A stretch of DNA of 64,000 nt from Trichomonas vaginalis G3 (Eukaryota > Parabasalia > Trichomonadida > Trichomonadidae). How positions within the stretch are numbered: the first letter of the stretch is position 1; each line of letters begins with the position of its first letter. Location: positions 3,481,962 to 3,545,961 of the forward strand of contig NC_067208.1 of NCBI RefSeq assembly GCF_026262505.1. The letters are read 5' to 3'. Below are positions 44,701 to 53,660 of this stretch, one piece after another. The translations under genes and the position numbers were made by a program. The notes under the pieces are model-generated. The model had not been told where the DNA came from, did not search any database, and worked only from the letters and a program-made list of their open reading frames with translations.

Positions 44701-45595
44701 TGCTTCATTTATCTTCATTAAAAATGCAAGTCAGAAATATTCAGAACATAGCACCGAGTCTAACTGACAAGAGTATAAAGATATACTATGAACACGTTAT
44801 GATGAAACCTACCAAAATTCAAGAAAGTCAGTATACTTATGAATATCCAAGACACTGGGTAGAGTATGTAGGAGGTGAGAAAGCTATTGAAATAAGACAA
44901 GTTAGAAGTATTCCAGCAGGAAGAACAATATTATTGAAGAACTTTAATGTTTTGAGGTATATAATGATGAAACAAAGAAGCAAGATAGTTTTCCTGTTGC
45001 TGTGTATGTGAACCTAGACACAGGAGATGACATGAAAGTTTTTAACACAAAGCTTCAAACGGTAGTGAGAGAACAACTGACTGCGGAAGGACATCCATTA
45101 CCTTCAGAAGTTACCATAGTATATAATTTTGAAACAAATGCAATAGATTTTAAAGTCGTCTCTGCAAAGAAGTCAGGTTTTACATTTAATGAAGCAGATG
45201 TATATTCGAATGAAAACTTCAAAGCTATTGCATGGTTAGATAATGACGATTGCTTTAAGAAAATATTTAAATTCAGTGACTCAAAGATGTCAATAGATGA
45301 CCTTCGTGGAATGTTACCATCGACGTTTACAGTAGAAGGTTCAGCAGGATTGCTTACAAGATTGTCAATTGGTGGTATTTGGTCTCGTGAGAACATTGTT
45401 ATAAAATCCAGTATAAGTGAATTTGCTGAAGAATCTATATTATGTCTTTCAAACTACATGTATTCGCCACCGAAGCATTATAGTATAACAAACTTTGTCA
45501 GTAAGTTTAACATAAGACTTGTCGAACCTTCTTCAATGAAAGATGTTGTGCTACCTAAAGATGGAAAGGATGGACTCATTATTGAGATGATTTAA
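44700..45595 (+). pseudogene. Penton-like minor capsid protein, broken
   Basis: Paralogue of the whole protein at 50700-51548. Both open with a variable region, then (Y/D)-x-Y-P-(R/L)-(H/R)-W and a strand-rich body, and both contain an SGAQNSFLCLAND / SEFAEESILCLSNYMY type block near the C-terminal third. Penton or other minor-capsid function is inferred from beta content, size and paralogy. About one break. Confidence 0.5.
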
Positions 45596-45606
45596 TAGCA
45601 TATTAA

Positions 45607-45714
45607 ATGAGCTTGTTCTTGAAGGTCATTCATGATGAAATAACTGTTGTAGAAGATGTTAGCAATTGTTCAGACATTTTGAAGCGTATAGATGAGAAAG
45701 AAAGAAGTTTATGA
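45607..45714 (+). other. Possible very short ORF in the second element
   Basis: 35 codons starting MSLFLKVIHDEITVVEDVSN, between two capsid-block genes and close behind the penton-like stop. Coding status is uncertain; it may be the remains of a longer gene. Confidence 0.3.
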
Positions 45715-45801
45715 ATGAGAATGTTTATTTCATTGACTTTCTCCAGTAACGAGAACTTTTATGAGATAATATTGAAGAGAGATGATTTTAATATGGTGTA
45801 A

Positions 45802-46313
45802 ATGGTAGCTTGGACAGCTTTAGGCGCAATGGGAACAAAAGCATTAGCATTTGGAGCAAAAGCACTTGGGGCTTATGACGCAGTAAATAAAATGAGTGGA
45901 GGAAGAGTTTCGAAGACATTAGATGCAAATAAAGGAAGATTGGAGGCTGGGTTGCAAAGAAGTTAAGATTAAATAAAATAGGGCTCATAAATAAAGCATC
46001 CAATTTGGTTGCGACTGAGTCAGAAAATGCTTTAGGAAAGGACGATGAGTTTGCAAAACACGCAAAAGACTTTAATGACCAGATGAAAGGTGAAACAATG
46101 CATTTAAATAGAGTCGATGGAACTCTTCCTCCACCAGCGGTTTATCCATACGGACCTTATGGAATGTATGGAAACCCTTACGAAAGACCATTTGACCCAT
46201 TGACTGGTGGAAGTAACTGGTATCATTACGGACGAAGAAGAAAGACAGTCAAGTTGGAGACAGACGTGAAGAAAGCAACTAAAAAGAAATCAAGGAAGAG
46301 AGTTATAAAGTAA
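45802..46313 (+). pseudogene. Basic core-type protein, broken
   Basis: Starts MVAWTALGAMGTKALAFGAK (Gly/Ala-rich amphipathic helix). The middle holds the Pro/Tyr-rich YPYGPYGMYGNPY, and the end is highly basic (KKATKKKSRKRVIK). This composition resembles the adenovirus-type core or minor proteins that bind packaged DNA. About one break. Inference from composition only. Confidence 0.45.
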
Positions 46314-46319
46314 TGAATT

Positions 46320-46375
46320 CAAAAGGTTAGAAATGAGGGTAGAAATGAGGTTAGTTCTACCCTTCTACCCTAAAT
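46320..46375. terminator. Hairpin between convergent element genes
   Basis: GAGGGTAGAA...TTCTACCCT forms a short inverted repeat between the plus-strand basic protein and the minus-strand 144-residue gene. It is a plausible 3'-end signal, but no such terminator is established for Polintons. Confidence 0.3.
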
Positions 46376-46460
46376 TTATTTTTGCGCTATGTTTTCATAC
46401 GTGTGAGGGTGGTGATATCATTTATTTTTATATAAATGACAGAACAAAAATAAAGCATAT

Positions 46461-46895
46461 CTACTCAACAGGAATGAGACCCTTACTGACTATGTATTCG
46501 TTTAATGCTTGATGAAAACAATGGTACATATTATCGTATGGGTATACACAACGTCTGTTTCCATCGTCGTCGTATATGTAGAGCTCAAATCCAGTCCAAC
46601 CTTCTTTTGTACAATATGTAGCTTTATTTAAGTATGCATTTATGTAGATAAGGCAATTTTCTTCATCGCTCCAGAAATAATTTTTGTTCTTTGTTGAAAT
46701 AGTTTTCGTTCCTCTGCGACCATAAGGAATGTATGCAATGAACTTTGCGTCATAAGGGATTGTAATATATTCAGGGTTTCTTTCATCGTCAATGGGTCTG
46801 TCTTTGTTAAAATGCATGTTTCTCAGTTTTACTTGAGTTTTGAATAGTTCACGGAAACGTTCTGGGAAAGAGTCATAGTAAATGTAGTCGGACAT
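46461..46895 (-). CDS. Polinton protein of unknown function (144 residues)
   Basis: Starts MSDYIYYDSFPERFRELFKT. It is rich in Tyr and Asp, with an alternating strand pattern (YITIPYDAKFIAYIPYGRRG, FELYIYDDDGNRRCVYPYDN). No membrane segment or recognised motif. Looks whole. It may be a small enzyme or virion protein; not assigned. Confidence 0.55.
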   Translation of the reverse strand: MSDYIYYDSFPERFRELFKTQVKLRNMHFNKDRPIDDERNPEYITIPYDAKFIAYIPYGRRGTKTISTKNKNYFWSDEENCLIYINAYLNKATYCTKEGWTGFELYIYDDDGNRRCVYPYDNMYHCFHQALNEYIVSKGLIPVE

Positions 46896-46958
46896 GTCTT
46901 TGTAATGAAATAAAAAATTTTAAAAAAATAAAATAAGGTTATTTTTATTTAGTGAGGA

Positions 46959-47011
46959 CGGTAGTGAATTCGTTAGTGAAGTCGTTAGTGAAGTCATTAG
47001 TGAAGTCGTTT
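46959..47011. repeat. 12-bp tandem repeat, four units
   Basis: GTTAGTGAAGTC and variants in four head-to-tail units in the spacer between two minus-strand genes. Spacer 46,896-47,233 also carries GGCGCGCAGTGCC-like hairpin words near 47,120. Confidence 0.8.
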
Positions 47012-47233
47012 ATGTGTCAGATGGTTTTGTAAATATTTAAGGTTAAGTTGGTGTTATGGTTGTGTTGTAAAATATACGTTACTGGTTTCGTAAAGTGTCA
47101 AAACCGCTAAGTGGTGTACGGAGGCGCGCAGTGCCACAGTACACGACTTAGGGATACTAACTTTTATTCTAGCAGACTTTCTATCCATTCTATATGGGGG
47201 CATTTTTATAAAAATAAAAAAATATTTTTTTCT

Positions 47234-47818
47234 TTACTTTACATAACCGCCTGCTGCCATAAGTCTTTGACGCCAACCCATACCAGCTAATGAAGGTTGA
47301 CTTGGTTTAGTTTGGAAACTAAACTTTGGTTTTGGTTTATCTTCAGTTTTTGGTTTTTCTTCTTCTATCGGTTTTTCGTCACTTTTCGGTTCCTCTGACT
47401 TTACCTCACCTGCAGGAACAGTTGTGTCGTCAACATCTTCATAAATATCATATGCCATTTGTTTTTGTTTTCCTTTCAACTTTTTGTGTTTGTTGTAAAG
47501 TTTAGAATATTTCGACTCTAAGTCAATGAGATGTTCTATAATGAACTGTTGGTCAGTGAAGTAAACTTTTCCATCTGTTGTCTCGAAAGCTCCTTCAGAC
47601 TTCAATATTTTATTTGTGAGAGTCTGTTTCTTTTTTGAGATACTAGCCGTTCCATTTTTATGAAAAGTGACTTTGTAGTTAGGGTTTATATTTCCAGACC
47701 TGGCACTTTCTATTATTGAATTTTTCTCTTCATCTGTAAGTTCTTTGACAGGTTTTGACAATGGTTCTGAACTTTTTGTTTGTGGTGTCAAATCTACCGT
47801 TTCAACTTCTTCGGTCAT
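47234..47818 (-). CDS. Acidic scaffold-like Polinton protein
   Basis: 194 residues, looks whole. The polar N-terminus (MTEEVETVDLTPQTKSSEPL) is followed by a central coiled coil (IEHLIDLESKYSKLYNKHKK), a Pro/Glu/Lys-repeat region (KSEEPKSDEKPIEEEKPKTE) and a short basic C-terminus (GMGWRQRLMAAGGYVK). This disorder-coil-disorder layout is common in capsid scaffolding proteins. Function inferred only. Confidence 0.5.
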   Translation of the reverse strand: MTEEVETVDLTPQTKSSEPLSKPVKELTDEEKNSIIESARSGNINPNYKVTFHKNGTASISKKKQTLTNKILKSEGAFETTDGKVYFTDQQFIIEHLIDLESKYSKLYNKHKKLKGKQKQMAYDIYEDVDDTTVPAGEVKSEEPKSDEKPIEEEKPKTEDKPKPKFSFQTKPSQPSLAGMGWRQRLMAAGGYVK

Positions 47819-47837
47819 TTCATCTCAGTAAAAAATT

Positions 47838-47990
47838 TTAGTTTGGTTTGTTTTCAACTGGTTGTTTAGGTTTTTTAAGTCGGTCTAAAACTTCCTGAGG
47901 TATAGGAAGAACTTTACAAACACGTTGTGTAACTGCTGGAAGTCGACAAATCCATCTTGAACCCATTTGTCTCAATGCTGTATTGTTCAT
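47838..47990 (-). CDS. Short basic Polinton protein (50 residues)
   Basis: MNNTALRQMGSRWICRLPAV, then LPIPQEVLDRLKKPKQPVEN, on the minus strand. The ATG is preceded by TTTTTTACTGAGATGAA, the same leader as the upstream gene at 47818, supporting expression. Looks whole; function unknown. Confidence 0.5.
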   Translation of the reverse strand: MNNTALRQMGSRWICRLPAVTQRVCKVLPIPQEVLDRLKKPKQPVENKPN

Positions 47991-48009
47991 TTCATCTCAG
48001 TAAAAAATT

Positions 48010-48410
48010 TTACATTCCCCAAGTTTGAGGTGGTTGCGGTTGGTTATTGTTTACCCACTGTTGTGCATGGTTATATCCTCTGTTAAAGAATCTTTCACCT
48101 TGGTCCATATAGTGTCCTGCTTGGTTATAGTAGTCATTTGCTTTGTTATAATAGTTTCCTGCTTGTCTTCCTACATTGTCCATCCATCCTTGAACTTTTC
48201 CTCTGTTTCAGGATTTGGAATAAGATTTGTTGCATCTCGTGCTACATCCCAACCTTTCTGTACAGTTTGTATAATAGGTTGTGCTTTCTCTTTAAGTATA
48301 CCTAATGTACTCAAAATCTTCCTTCCAACTCCAAATACACCTCTGGCTATTGTTCCCACTGCGGGTAAAAATCTGGATGCAACTCCTGCTAATGCGCCAA
48401 ATAAACCCAT
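48010..48410 (-). pseudogene. pVI-like amphipathic protein, broken
   Basis: Opens MGLFGALAGVASRFLPAVGT (hydrophobic amphipathic helix). The second half has a Gln/Asn/Tyr-rich part (NYYNKANDYYNQAGHYMDQG). It is comparable with adenovirus pVI-type internal proteins. About one break. Confidence 0.5.
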
Positions 48411-48427
48411 TTCTTATGGGTTAAAAA

Positions 48428-49386
48428 ATGACGAATCCAAACAAGGACCCCTATGTTTCTAAGGCAACAAAAAAAGCACTCATGATAAAAATCTTTTAGT
48501 TCAACACCAAATGCGGTTTATGGATATCTTGGAAAACATTCCGAGGTATAGAGAAGATGGACCTCCATACTGGTTAATATTTGTTGGTCAAAACACAAGA
48601 TACTGTGAAGCCATACCATTATGGTCCAAAAATATTTTAGATGTGAAACTGCTTTGACAATATTCGTTGACAAATACCATCCAACAAAACTGACATCTGA
48701 CTGTGAAAGTTCTTTCAAATCAGATGATATTAAAACTATCTGCGTTCAAAAAATGTAAACCAATATTTCATTGTCGACCAAAACCATTCTGCTCTTTGGT
48801 GTCATTGACGGTTGTATAAAAATGTTAAGAGACTCTAAACCAACCACAAGGTGGTGAAGCAAATGAAATGTCATATGACGACAAGTATAGACACTTCTCC
48901 ATGGCAAAGATGAGACAAGTTTTAAATATTTACAATAACCGTAAACAAAAAGGTTTGGGAAACCACTCCCCCGAAGAAATGAAAAACAACCCTGACTTAG
49001 AGAAAGACTATATATTTAATAATTTTAGTCAAAAGAGACAAACAAGAAAGAATGCCGGGCTTCAAACTTCAGAAAGGTGACAAAGTAAAAATAGAAATAC
49101 CTAAACGCGACCCATATGAAAATACTATTGACTATGACAACAATGGGAACTCGACAGTACTCACATTCGTGTTCGTAAAAATAGAAGAAAGTATACAAGA
49201 GAATATTATGAAGTTTTAGGCAAACATGGCAAAATGTACACACTGCAAGCAGAAGATAAAACTACTATTGCCAGACCTCGTTTCAAACTTGTCAAAGTTC
49301 AAGGTGGTATACTTTCAAAGACAGTTCCTAACAAATATAAGACAACTCCTGACGAATATGCTAAAGAAGTTGAAAATGACGACTAA
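48428..49386 (+). pseudogene. Integrase of the second Polinton type, broken
   Basis: Retroviral-type integrase core: FMDILENIPRYREDGPPYWL followed by FVGQNTRYCEAIPLWSK, the block FVDKYHPTKLTSDCESSFKS (second catalytic region) and, further on, MAKMRQVLNIYNNRKQKGLG. The C-terminal part begins MPGFKLQKGDKVKIEIPKRD, an SH3-like DNA-binding tail. It is distinct from the integrase of A/B. Several breaks. Confidence 0.7.
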
Positions 49387-49389
49387 GCA

Positions 49390-50681
49390 TTTCTATACCA
49401 TGCGTAAACTGTCATGTAAGGTGGCATGTATCTTTACTTTGTCCCGTTGTATGTGTATATCCTGTAACGAAATGTGTATGGATTCCTTCTCCCTGCGTGT
49501 CATCCCAGTAACAATTTTATAGCAAACTTAACGTCGTCTTTAACATCATATCCTTTACCTTTTGTCATTCCTGTCCAATCCCAATATCTATGCTTATGCC
49601 AACCTGATTGAGATGTAGTTAATCTTATGTAATGACTGTGTGCAGGTAAATTTTCACCTGAAATCGTTTTACTTCCACCTGTTTCCTTTGAAGAGTTTGC
49701 ACAATACAAAAACCTGTCGACTATTTGAGTCCAAGTTCCAAAACCAAGTACTACTTCTGGTCTGGTAGAGTTCATTGACGTATAAATAGAGCCTATATGA
49801 TATAATGTTTGAAGTATTTCTGTCTTTAATGTTTGAAGCTCTGTTTTGTCTGCTTTCTTTTCAAGGCTAACGTTTAAGTCTGTTATTTCAGATATAGAAT
49901 GTGTATGTCCAACGGCACTTTTACTGTTTAAGGTTTCTTGTAAGTCTGTTATTTCAGATATAGAATGTGTATGTCCAACGGCACTTTTCCTGTTTAAGGT
50001 TTCTTGTAAGTTTGTAATATTTGCAATGGTATGTGTATGTCCAACGGCACTTTTACTGTTTAAGGTTTCTTGTAAGTCTGTTATTTCAGATATAGAATGT
50101 GTATGTCCAACGGCACTTTTCCTGTTTAAGGTTTCTTGTAAGTTTGTAATATTTGCAATGGTATGTGTATGTCCAACGGCACTTTTCCTGTTTAAGGTTT
50201 CTTGTAAGTTTGTAATATCAGATATAGAATGTATATGAGTCTTTTTAGAATATTCGTTTTCAGCTCTTGTCACTTCACTTGACATTTTATTGTCAACATA
50301 TGTTTTGTCTGCTAGTAGTCAGGATGAGTATGTTCTTTTGTTGCATAAGCATTGTTAGCTCTTTCTTCTTCTTTTGCTATTGCATCGTCTACATATTCTT
50401 TGTCAGCTTTGTTGTCAACATCTGCCTTCAAAAGAAGTTCATTTATAGGTTTCTCGTTTAAAGTTCCTTTTGTTGGATTTATACAGACAGTATGGTTCTT
50501 ATTGTCTTGAAACAGAAACTCATCTGTCATTGGGTTTAATGTCAGTTTTAAGTTTCCTTCTTTCAATGACTCAGATATCTTAGAATAGTTTTGAAAAGTT
50601 TGTTGTGTTCTTATTTAGAGCTTGCATAATGAGTTGTCGGTTGTGTTGTATTTCTCTCATAGACGCTGTTTCATTTGACAT
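49390..50681 (-). pseudogene. Phage-like fibre of the second Polinton type, broken
   Basis: The N-terminal head includes LKLTLNPMTDEFLFQDNKNH. The shaft has about six 19-residue repeats reading GHTHSISEITDLQETLNSKS with alternating GHTHTIANITNLQETLNRKS, the hallmark shaft repeat of phage side-tail fibres. The C-terminal collar domain (GSIYTSMNSTRPEVVLGFGT, RFLYCANSSKETGGSK, GENLPAHSHYIRL) is very close to that of the fibre in element A, although the shafts differ. The shared tip with unrelated shafts suggests domain exchange. Several breaks. Confidence 0.8.
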
Positions 50682-50699
50682 TTTTATTATAGATAAAAT

Positions 50700-51548
50700 A
50701 TGCTTCCAATAGAAAAAGAAAATTCAAGAGTTGCTACAACTAAACCATTAGATGAACTTTTTACTAATGTCGGTCAAAAGTTTGAGACAGAGACCGTAAA
50801 GCATGAAGGCTATCGTTTTGACTACCCATTAAGATGGCTAAGAGACCCATCTGTCACAAAAGCTATTGGCTTTCGTAGAATGAAGTTCATTTCAGAAGCC
50901 ATACATGGTTTCCCATTTACGGTCGGTTTTGAAGTTCGATACTATAACAAAGAAAAACGTATGCATGAGAAATTTGAACAGGGAAAACTTTTACAAGTTA
51001 GTTTGCTTGTAAACTTAGAAACAACTCTTCAAGCTTTTCAAGAAAAAATAAACGATATCTATATCGAATATGCAAACCAGTATAACATTGACGAAGGAGA
51101 ATACCATCTCGATATTATTTATGACAGGAAAAATGCAACTGTTAAAATCAATAAAATAGAAGACCTTGGAGAAAACGTTTATATTTCTACAAAATATAAC
51201 AACTTGGCATGGTATAGATTTATGAGGATGTTAAATCAGCCTGCAGAATATCCAGTACACCCGGACTATTATGAAGTCGAAAACCCTAATGGAACATATG
51301 AAAATGTTTTCGACCCAGATGCTATTATTGTTCATGCTTCATTTTCTGGCGCCCAAAACTCTTTCTTATGCTTGGCAAATGACTTTTACGAAAAACCTAC
51401 AAAGTTATACGAACCACCAAGTGGAAGTATTTCAGACTTTCAAGTATGGTTTACTACAGATGGAAGAAAAAGAATAATTCCATTATACCATGCGTTTTAC
51501 TTAGAACTTAGTTTCATATACAACTACTATCGAACGGTAAAAATATAA
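50700..51548 (+). CDS. Penton-like minor capsid protein, whole
   Basis: 282 residues starting MLPIEKENSRVATTKPLDEL. It is strand-rich (FPFTVGFEVRYYNKEKRMHE, LLQVSLLVNLETTLQAF), with a late block ASFSGAQNSFLCLANDFYEK and the C-terminal LELSFIYNYYRTVKI. Paralogous to 44700-45595. Duplication of a minor capsid or penton gene within one element is inferred. Its ATG follows TTTTTATTATAGATAAAAT, a version of the T-rich element promoter box. Confidence 0.55.
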   Translation: MLPIEKENSRVATTKPLDELFTNVGQKFETETVKHEGYRFDYPLRWLRDPSVTKAIGFRRMKFISEAIHGFPFTVGFEVRYYNKEKRMHEKFEQGKLLQVSLLVNLETTLQAFQEKINDIYIEYANQYNIDEGEYHLDIIYDRKNATVKINKIEDLGENVYISTKYNNLAWYRFMRMLNQPAEYPVHPDYYEVENPNGTYENVFDPDAIIVHASFSGAQNSFLCLANDFYEKPTKLYEPPSGSISDFQVWFTTDGRKRIIPLYHAFYLELSFIYNYYRTVKI

Positions 51549-51552
51549 TTTT

Positions 51553-51795
51553 TTAATACGGTTGAGGTGTTGGATTTGGTTGCCAACTAGACTGTGGTGC
51601 AGGTTCAGGCTGTTGTATAACAGGAGCTTGTTCTTCTGGTTCAGGGTCTTTAGGTATAATACCAACGAACTGACCTACTCTTTTACCAATATTTTTGACA
51701 CCGTTCCATACTCCTCTTCCGACAGATTTTATTCCATTCCATATACCTCTTCCAACATTTCGAAAGAAGTTTCCTATCTTACTGAAGAAACCCAT
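51553..51795 (-). CDS. Small amphipathic Polinton protein with internal repeat
   Basis: 80 residues. An internal repeat GRGIWNGIKSV / GRGVWNGVKNI forms amphipathic helices after the opening MGFFSKIGNFFRNV. The C-terminus is Pro/Gln-rich and disordered. Comparable with membrane-active pVI-like proteins. Looks whole. Confidence 0.5.
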   Translation of the reverse strand: MGFFSKIGNFFRNVGRGIWNGIKSVGRGVWNGVKNIGKRVGQFVGIIPKDPEPEEQAPVIQQPEPAPQSSWQPNPTPQPY

Positions 51796-51863
51796 TTTAC
51801 TATATGTAAAAATCTAATGTCCGCCTAGTCTCTTACGTTTCCTGTTGAGTTCCATAGCATTCT

Positions 51864-52175
51864 TTAACTGGAGCTCATACATTCTGTTTCTCCTCTGTAG
51901 AAAACATATTCTGGGTCAACTCCTGTGTTCGCGTCATCTGCATAAAGTTGTTTATATCCCACTTCAGGGTTTGTATAAAACTCTTTCCATCTCATATTTG
52001 CATACCATGGTGGCAAACCTAACGCAGCGTCATTTGACATGGCAGTTTGCATTTGTACATCTGTTGGCACTTGACCATAGTTTGCCATTGCAGTTTGTAT
52101 TCTAACTTCATTTGGAATATTCTCTGGGTTTGGTTGTCCAGGTTGCTGTGCATTCGCTAAGTTCTGTGCGTCCAT
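51864..52175 (-). CDS. Small Polinton protein, unknown function
   Basis: Starts MDAQNLANAQQPGQPNPENI. It has a repeated element (IPNEVRIQTAMANYG / VPTDVQMQTAMSND) and WYANMRWKEFYTNPEVGYKQ near the middle. The C-terminal end is uncertain and the gene may be broken. Not recognised. Confidence 0.45.
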   Translation of the reverse strand: MDAQNLANAQQPGQPNPENIPNEVRIQTAMANYGQVPTDVQMQTAMSNDAALGLPPWYANMRWKEFYTNPEVGYKQLYADDANTGVDPEYVFYRGETECMSSS

Positions 52176-52197
52176 TTAATATTAGATAAAATATCTC

Positions 52198-52329
52198 TTA
52201 CGAGTACATATACTGAACATTTGCAGGCATTGGTTCATCTTCATATTCTCTGTACTTTTCTGCCACGTCAAATAAATAAATGACACAATGGAAAAAACCT
52301 AAAACAAGTAGTCCTATTTCAAACCACAT
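52198..52329 (-). CDS. Very short single-span membrane protein
   Basis: 43 residues: MWFEIGLLVLGFFHCVIYLF (one membrane helix), then the charged tail DVAEKYREYEDEPMPANVQY. It overlaps the end of the methyltransferase by 16 bases, a tight arrangement that supports it being real. Function unknown. Confidence 0.5.
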   Translation of the reverse strand: MWFEIGLLVLGFFHCVIYLFDVAEKYREYEDEPMPANVQYMYS

Positions 52330-53132
52330 TTACTTACTAATAAAATTTCTTTGTTATGACACTTTCTCCGGTTTATAGGACCTCTCTCATATTCTATCTT
52401 GTCATATATAAACTCATAGTCATGTATGTCCTCTAACCATCTCATGACACTTTCCAAACCACTTTTATCGGATGTAAAGTAAAAGCATGGATGGTTATGT
52501 AAAACGTCTAAAGTTTCTAAAGAGTCTCTCAAAGTCCAGTCTACTTGGTATTGAAAATCCCATGTGTTATAGAACGGCGGGTCCACTATAAAGAAAACAT
52601 TTTCCTTGTCTTTATATTTTTCATACAACTCTGTCCAATGACATCTCACAAACTCTATACCCTCAATATATTTTTCTATGTTCTCTTTGAAAACATTTGT
52701 ATAGTTAAGATATAAAACTTTTGACATAAGTGTTTCAATATCATGAACTCTTATAGCACCACTATATAATAGTCTAGCAGATATACTATTCTAGTCTATA
52801 TATTCTGCTTTTTTCAAAACCTCTCTCACAATATTTTTCTTATCTAATGGTATACGTTCCATCTTACCTATAGGTATCTTTTCTTTTAACTCTTTCAATA
52901 TATTGTTTGTGTCTGGAATATGTTTGAGACGGTTCATATAGTTGTCGAAGTCATTGCATATAATCTTTGAGTCAGGAAATACGGTATGACATAAATGGGA
53001 TATATAGAAACTTCCACCGAACAAATCTACAAATGTTAGACCATTCGGTAGTTTCTTAAGTTCTCTCAATATAATATCTTTACATCTACTCTTATTTCCA
53101 AAGAACGGTAACGGTGGTTTTGTAAAATTCAT
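52314..53132 (-). pseudogene. D12-class DNA adenine-N6 methyltransferase, broken
   Basis: The N-terminal part opens MNFTKPPLPFFGNKSRCKDI (FFGNKSR is the SAM-binding start of the Dam family) and has FVDLFGGSFYISHLC (motif I, DLFGG). The second part holds FFIVDPPFYNTWDF with DPPF, the catalytic DPPY-type motif IV. It ends with a typical Dam tail (NKEILLVSK). It would methylate adenine in DNA, perhaps marking element DNA. About one break. A noisier copy lies at about 40,040-40,470. Confidence 0.75.
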
Positions 53133-53660
53133 TTATATATAATAATAAAAATGTTTTTACCCGAAAAGTGACAGAAAAGTGACAAAACATGAAAACATAT
53201 ATAATTTGTGAAAAGCGACAGAAAAGTGACATTTTAAAAAGTGACATCATTAATATGATGTAAATAACAACGGTTTTGGTTTTGTCACCGGCTGGTCGGC
53301 TGGGGTTCGGTCCTCCTCTTGGGTCTTGGGCAAAATTTCTTATGGGCTAGAGGGCACGAAGTGCCTGGAAGCCCCTCATACCTGACCTTTTCTTTTAATT
53401 TAAAAAATAATAATAATAATAATTAAAAATAAAAATAAAAATAAACTTTTCTATAATATTTATAAAGCTGATTTGATATATAACACATTTAGCTTAACAA
53501 AATAACTTAGAAAAATTGCCGCACAAAATAAGAGTAAGTGTCACTTTTGGCACTTTTCTAGTGATGCATTTCGGTACGGAATAATATAAAACACATGAGT
53601 AATATTAAATAAAGCGAAAATTTGAAGAATTTTTAATATTATTGATAGTAATGTATGCCA
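53133..53660. other. Spacer between the second Polinton type and element B
   Basis: Contains repeated AAAAGTGACA words (53,160-53,250), a G/C-rich patch with the hairpin word GGCACGAAGTGCC (53353-53365), AAT and AAAAT microsatellites (about 53,400-53,450) and A+T-rich DNA. No gene. The boundary between the terminal region of the first element and host DNA could not be set. Confidence 0.5.

Larger units (their letters stand above)
43762..53250. mobile_element. Second Polinton type, partial fossil
   Basis: Differs from A and B in gene sequence and order. It comprises packaging ATPase (-), penton-like protein (+), basic protein (+), unknown and scaffold-like proteins (-), a pVI-like protein (-), integrase (+), phage-like fibre (-), a second penton-like protein (+), another pVI-like protein (-), small proteins (-) and a D12-class methyltransferase (-). 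No major capsid protein or PolB is seen, so a large part is missing, probably at the gap side. The outer end near 53,160-53,250 carries repeated AAAAGTGACA words. About ten breaks, with several genes whole. Confidence 0.75.

Noticed and set aside
49846-50238. Plus-strand open frame with repeated cysteines across the fibre
   Set aside because: It is the antisense shadow of the GHTHSISEITDLQETLN shaft repeat on the minus strand.
34512-50681. Bacterial or phage contamination because of the fibre genes
   Set aside because: Both fibres are embedded among Polinton genes with the same A+T-rich codon use, in two different elements, so they belong to the elements.
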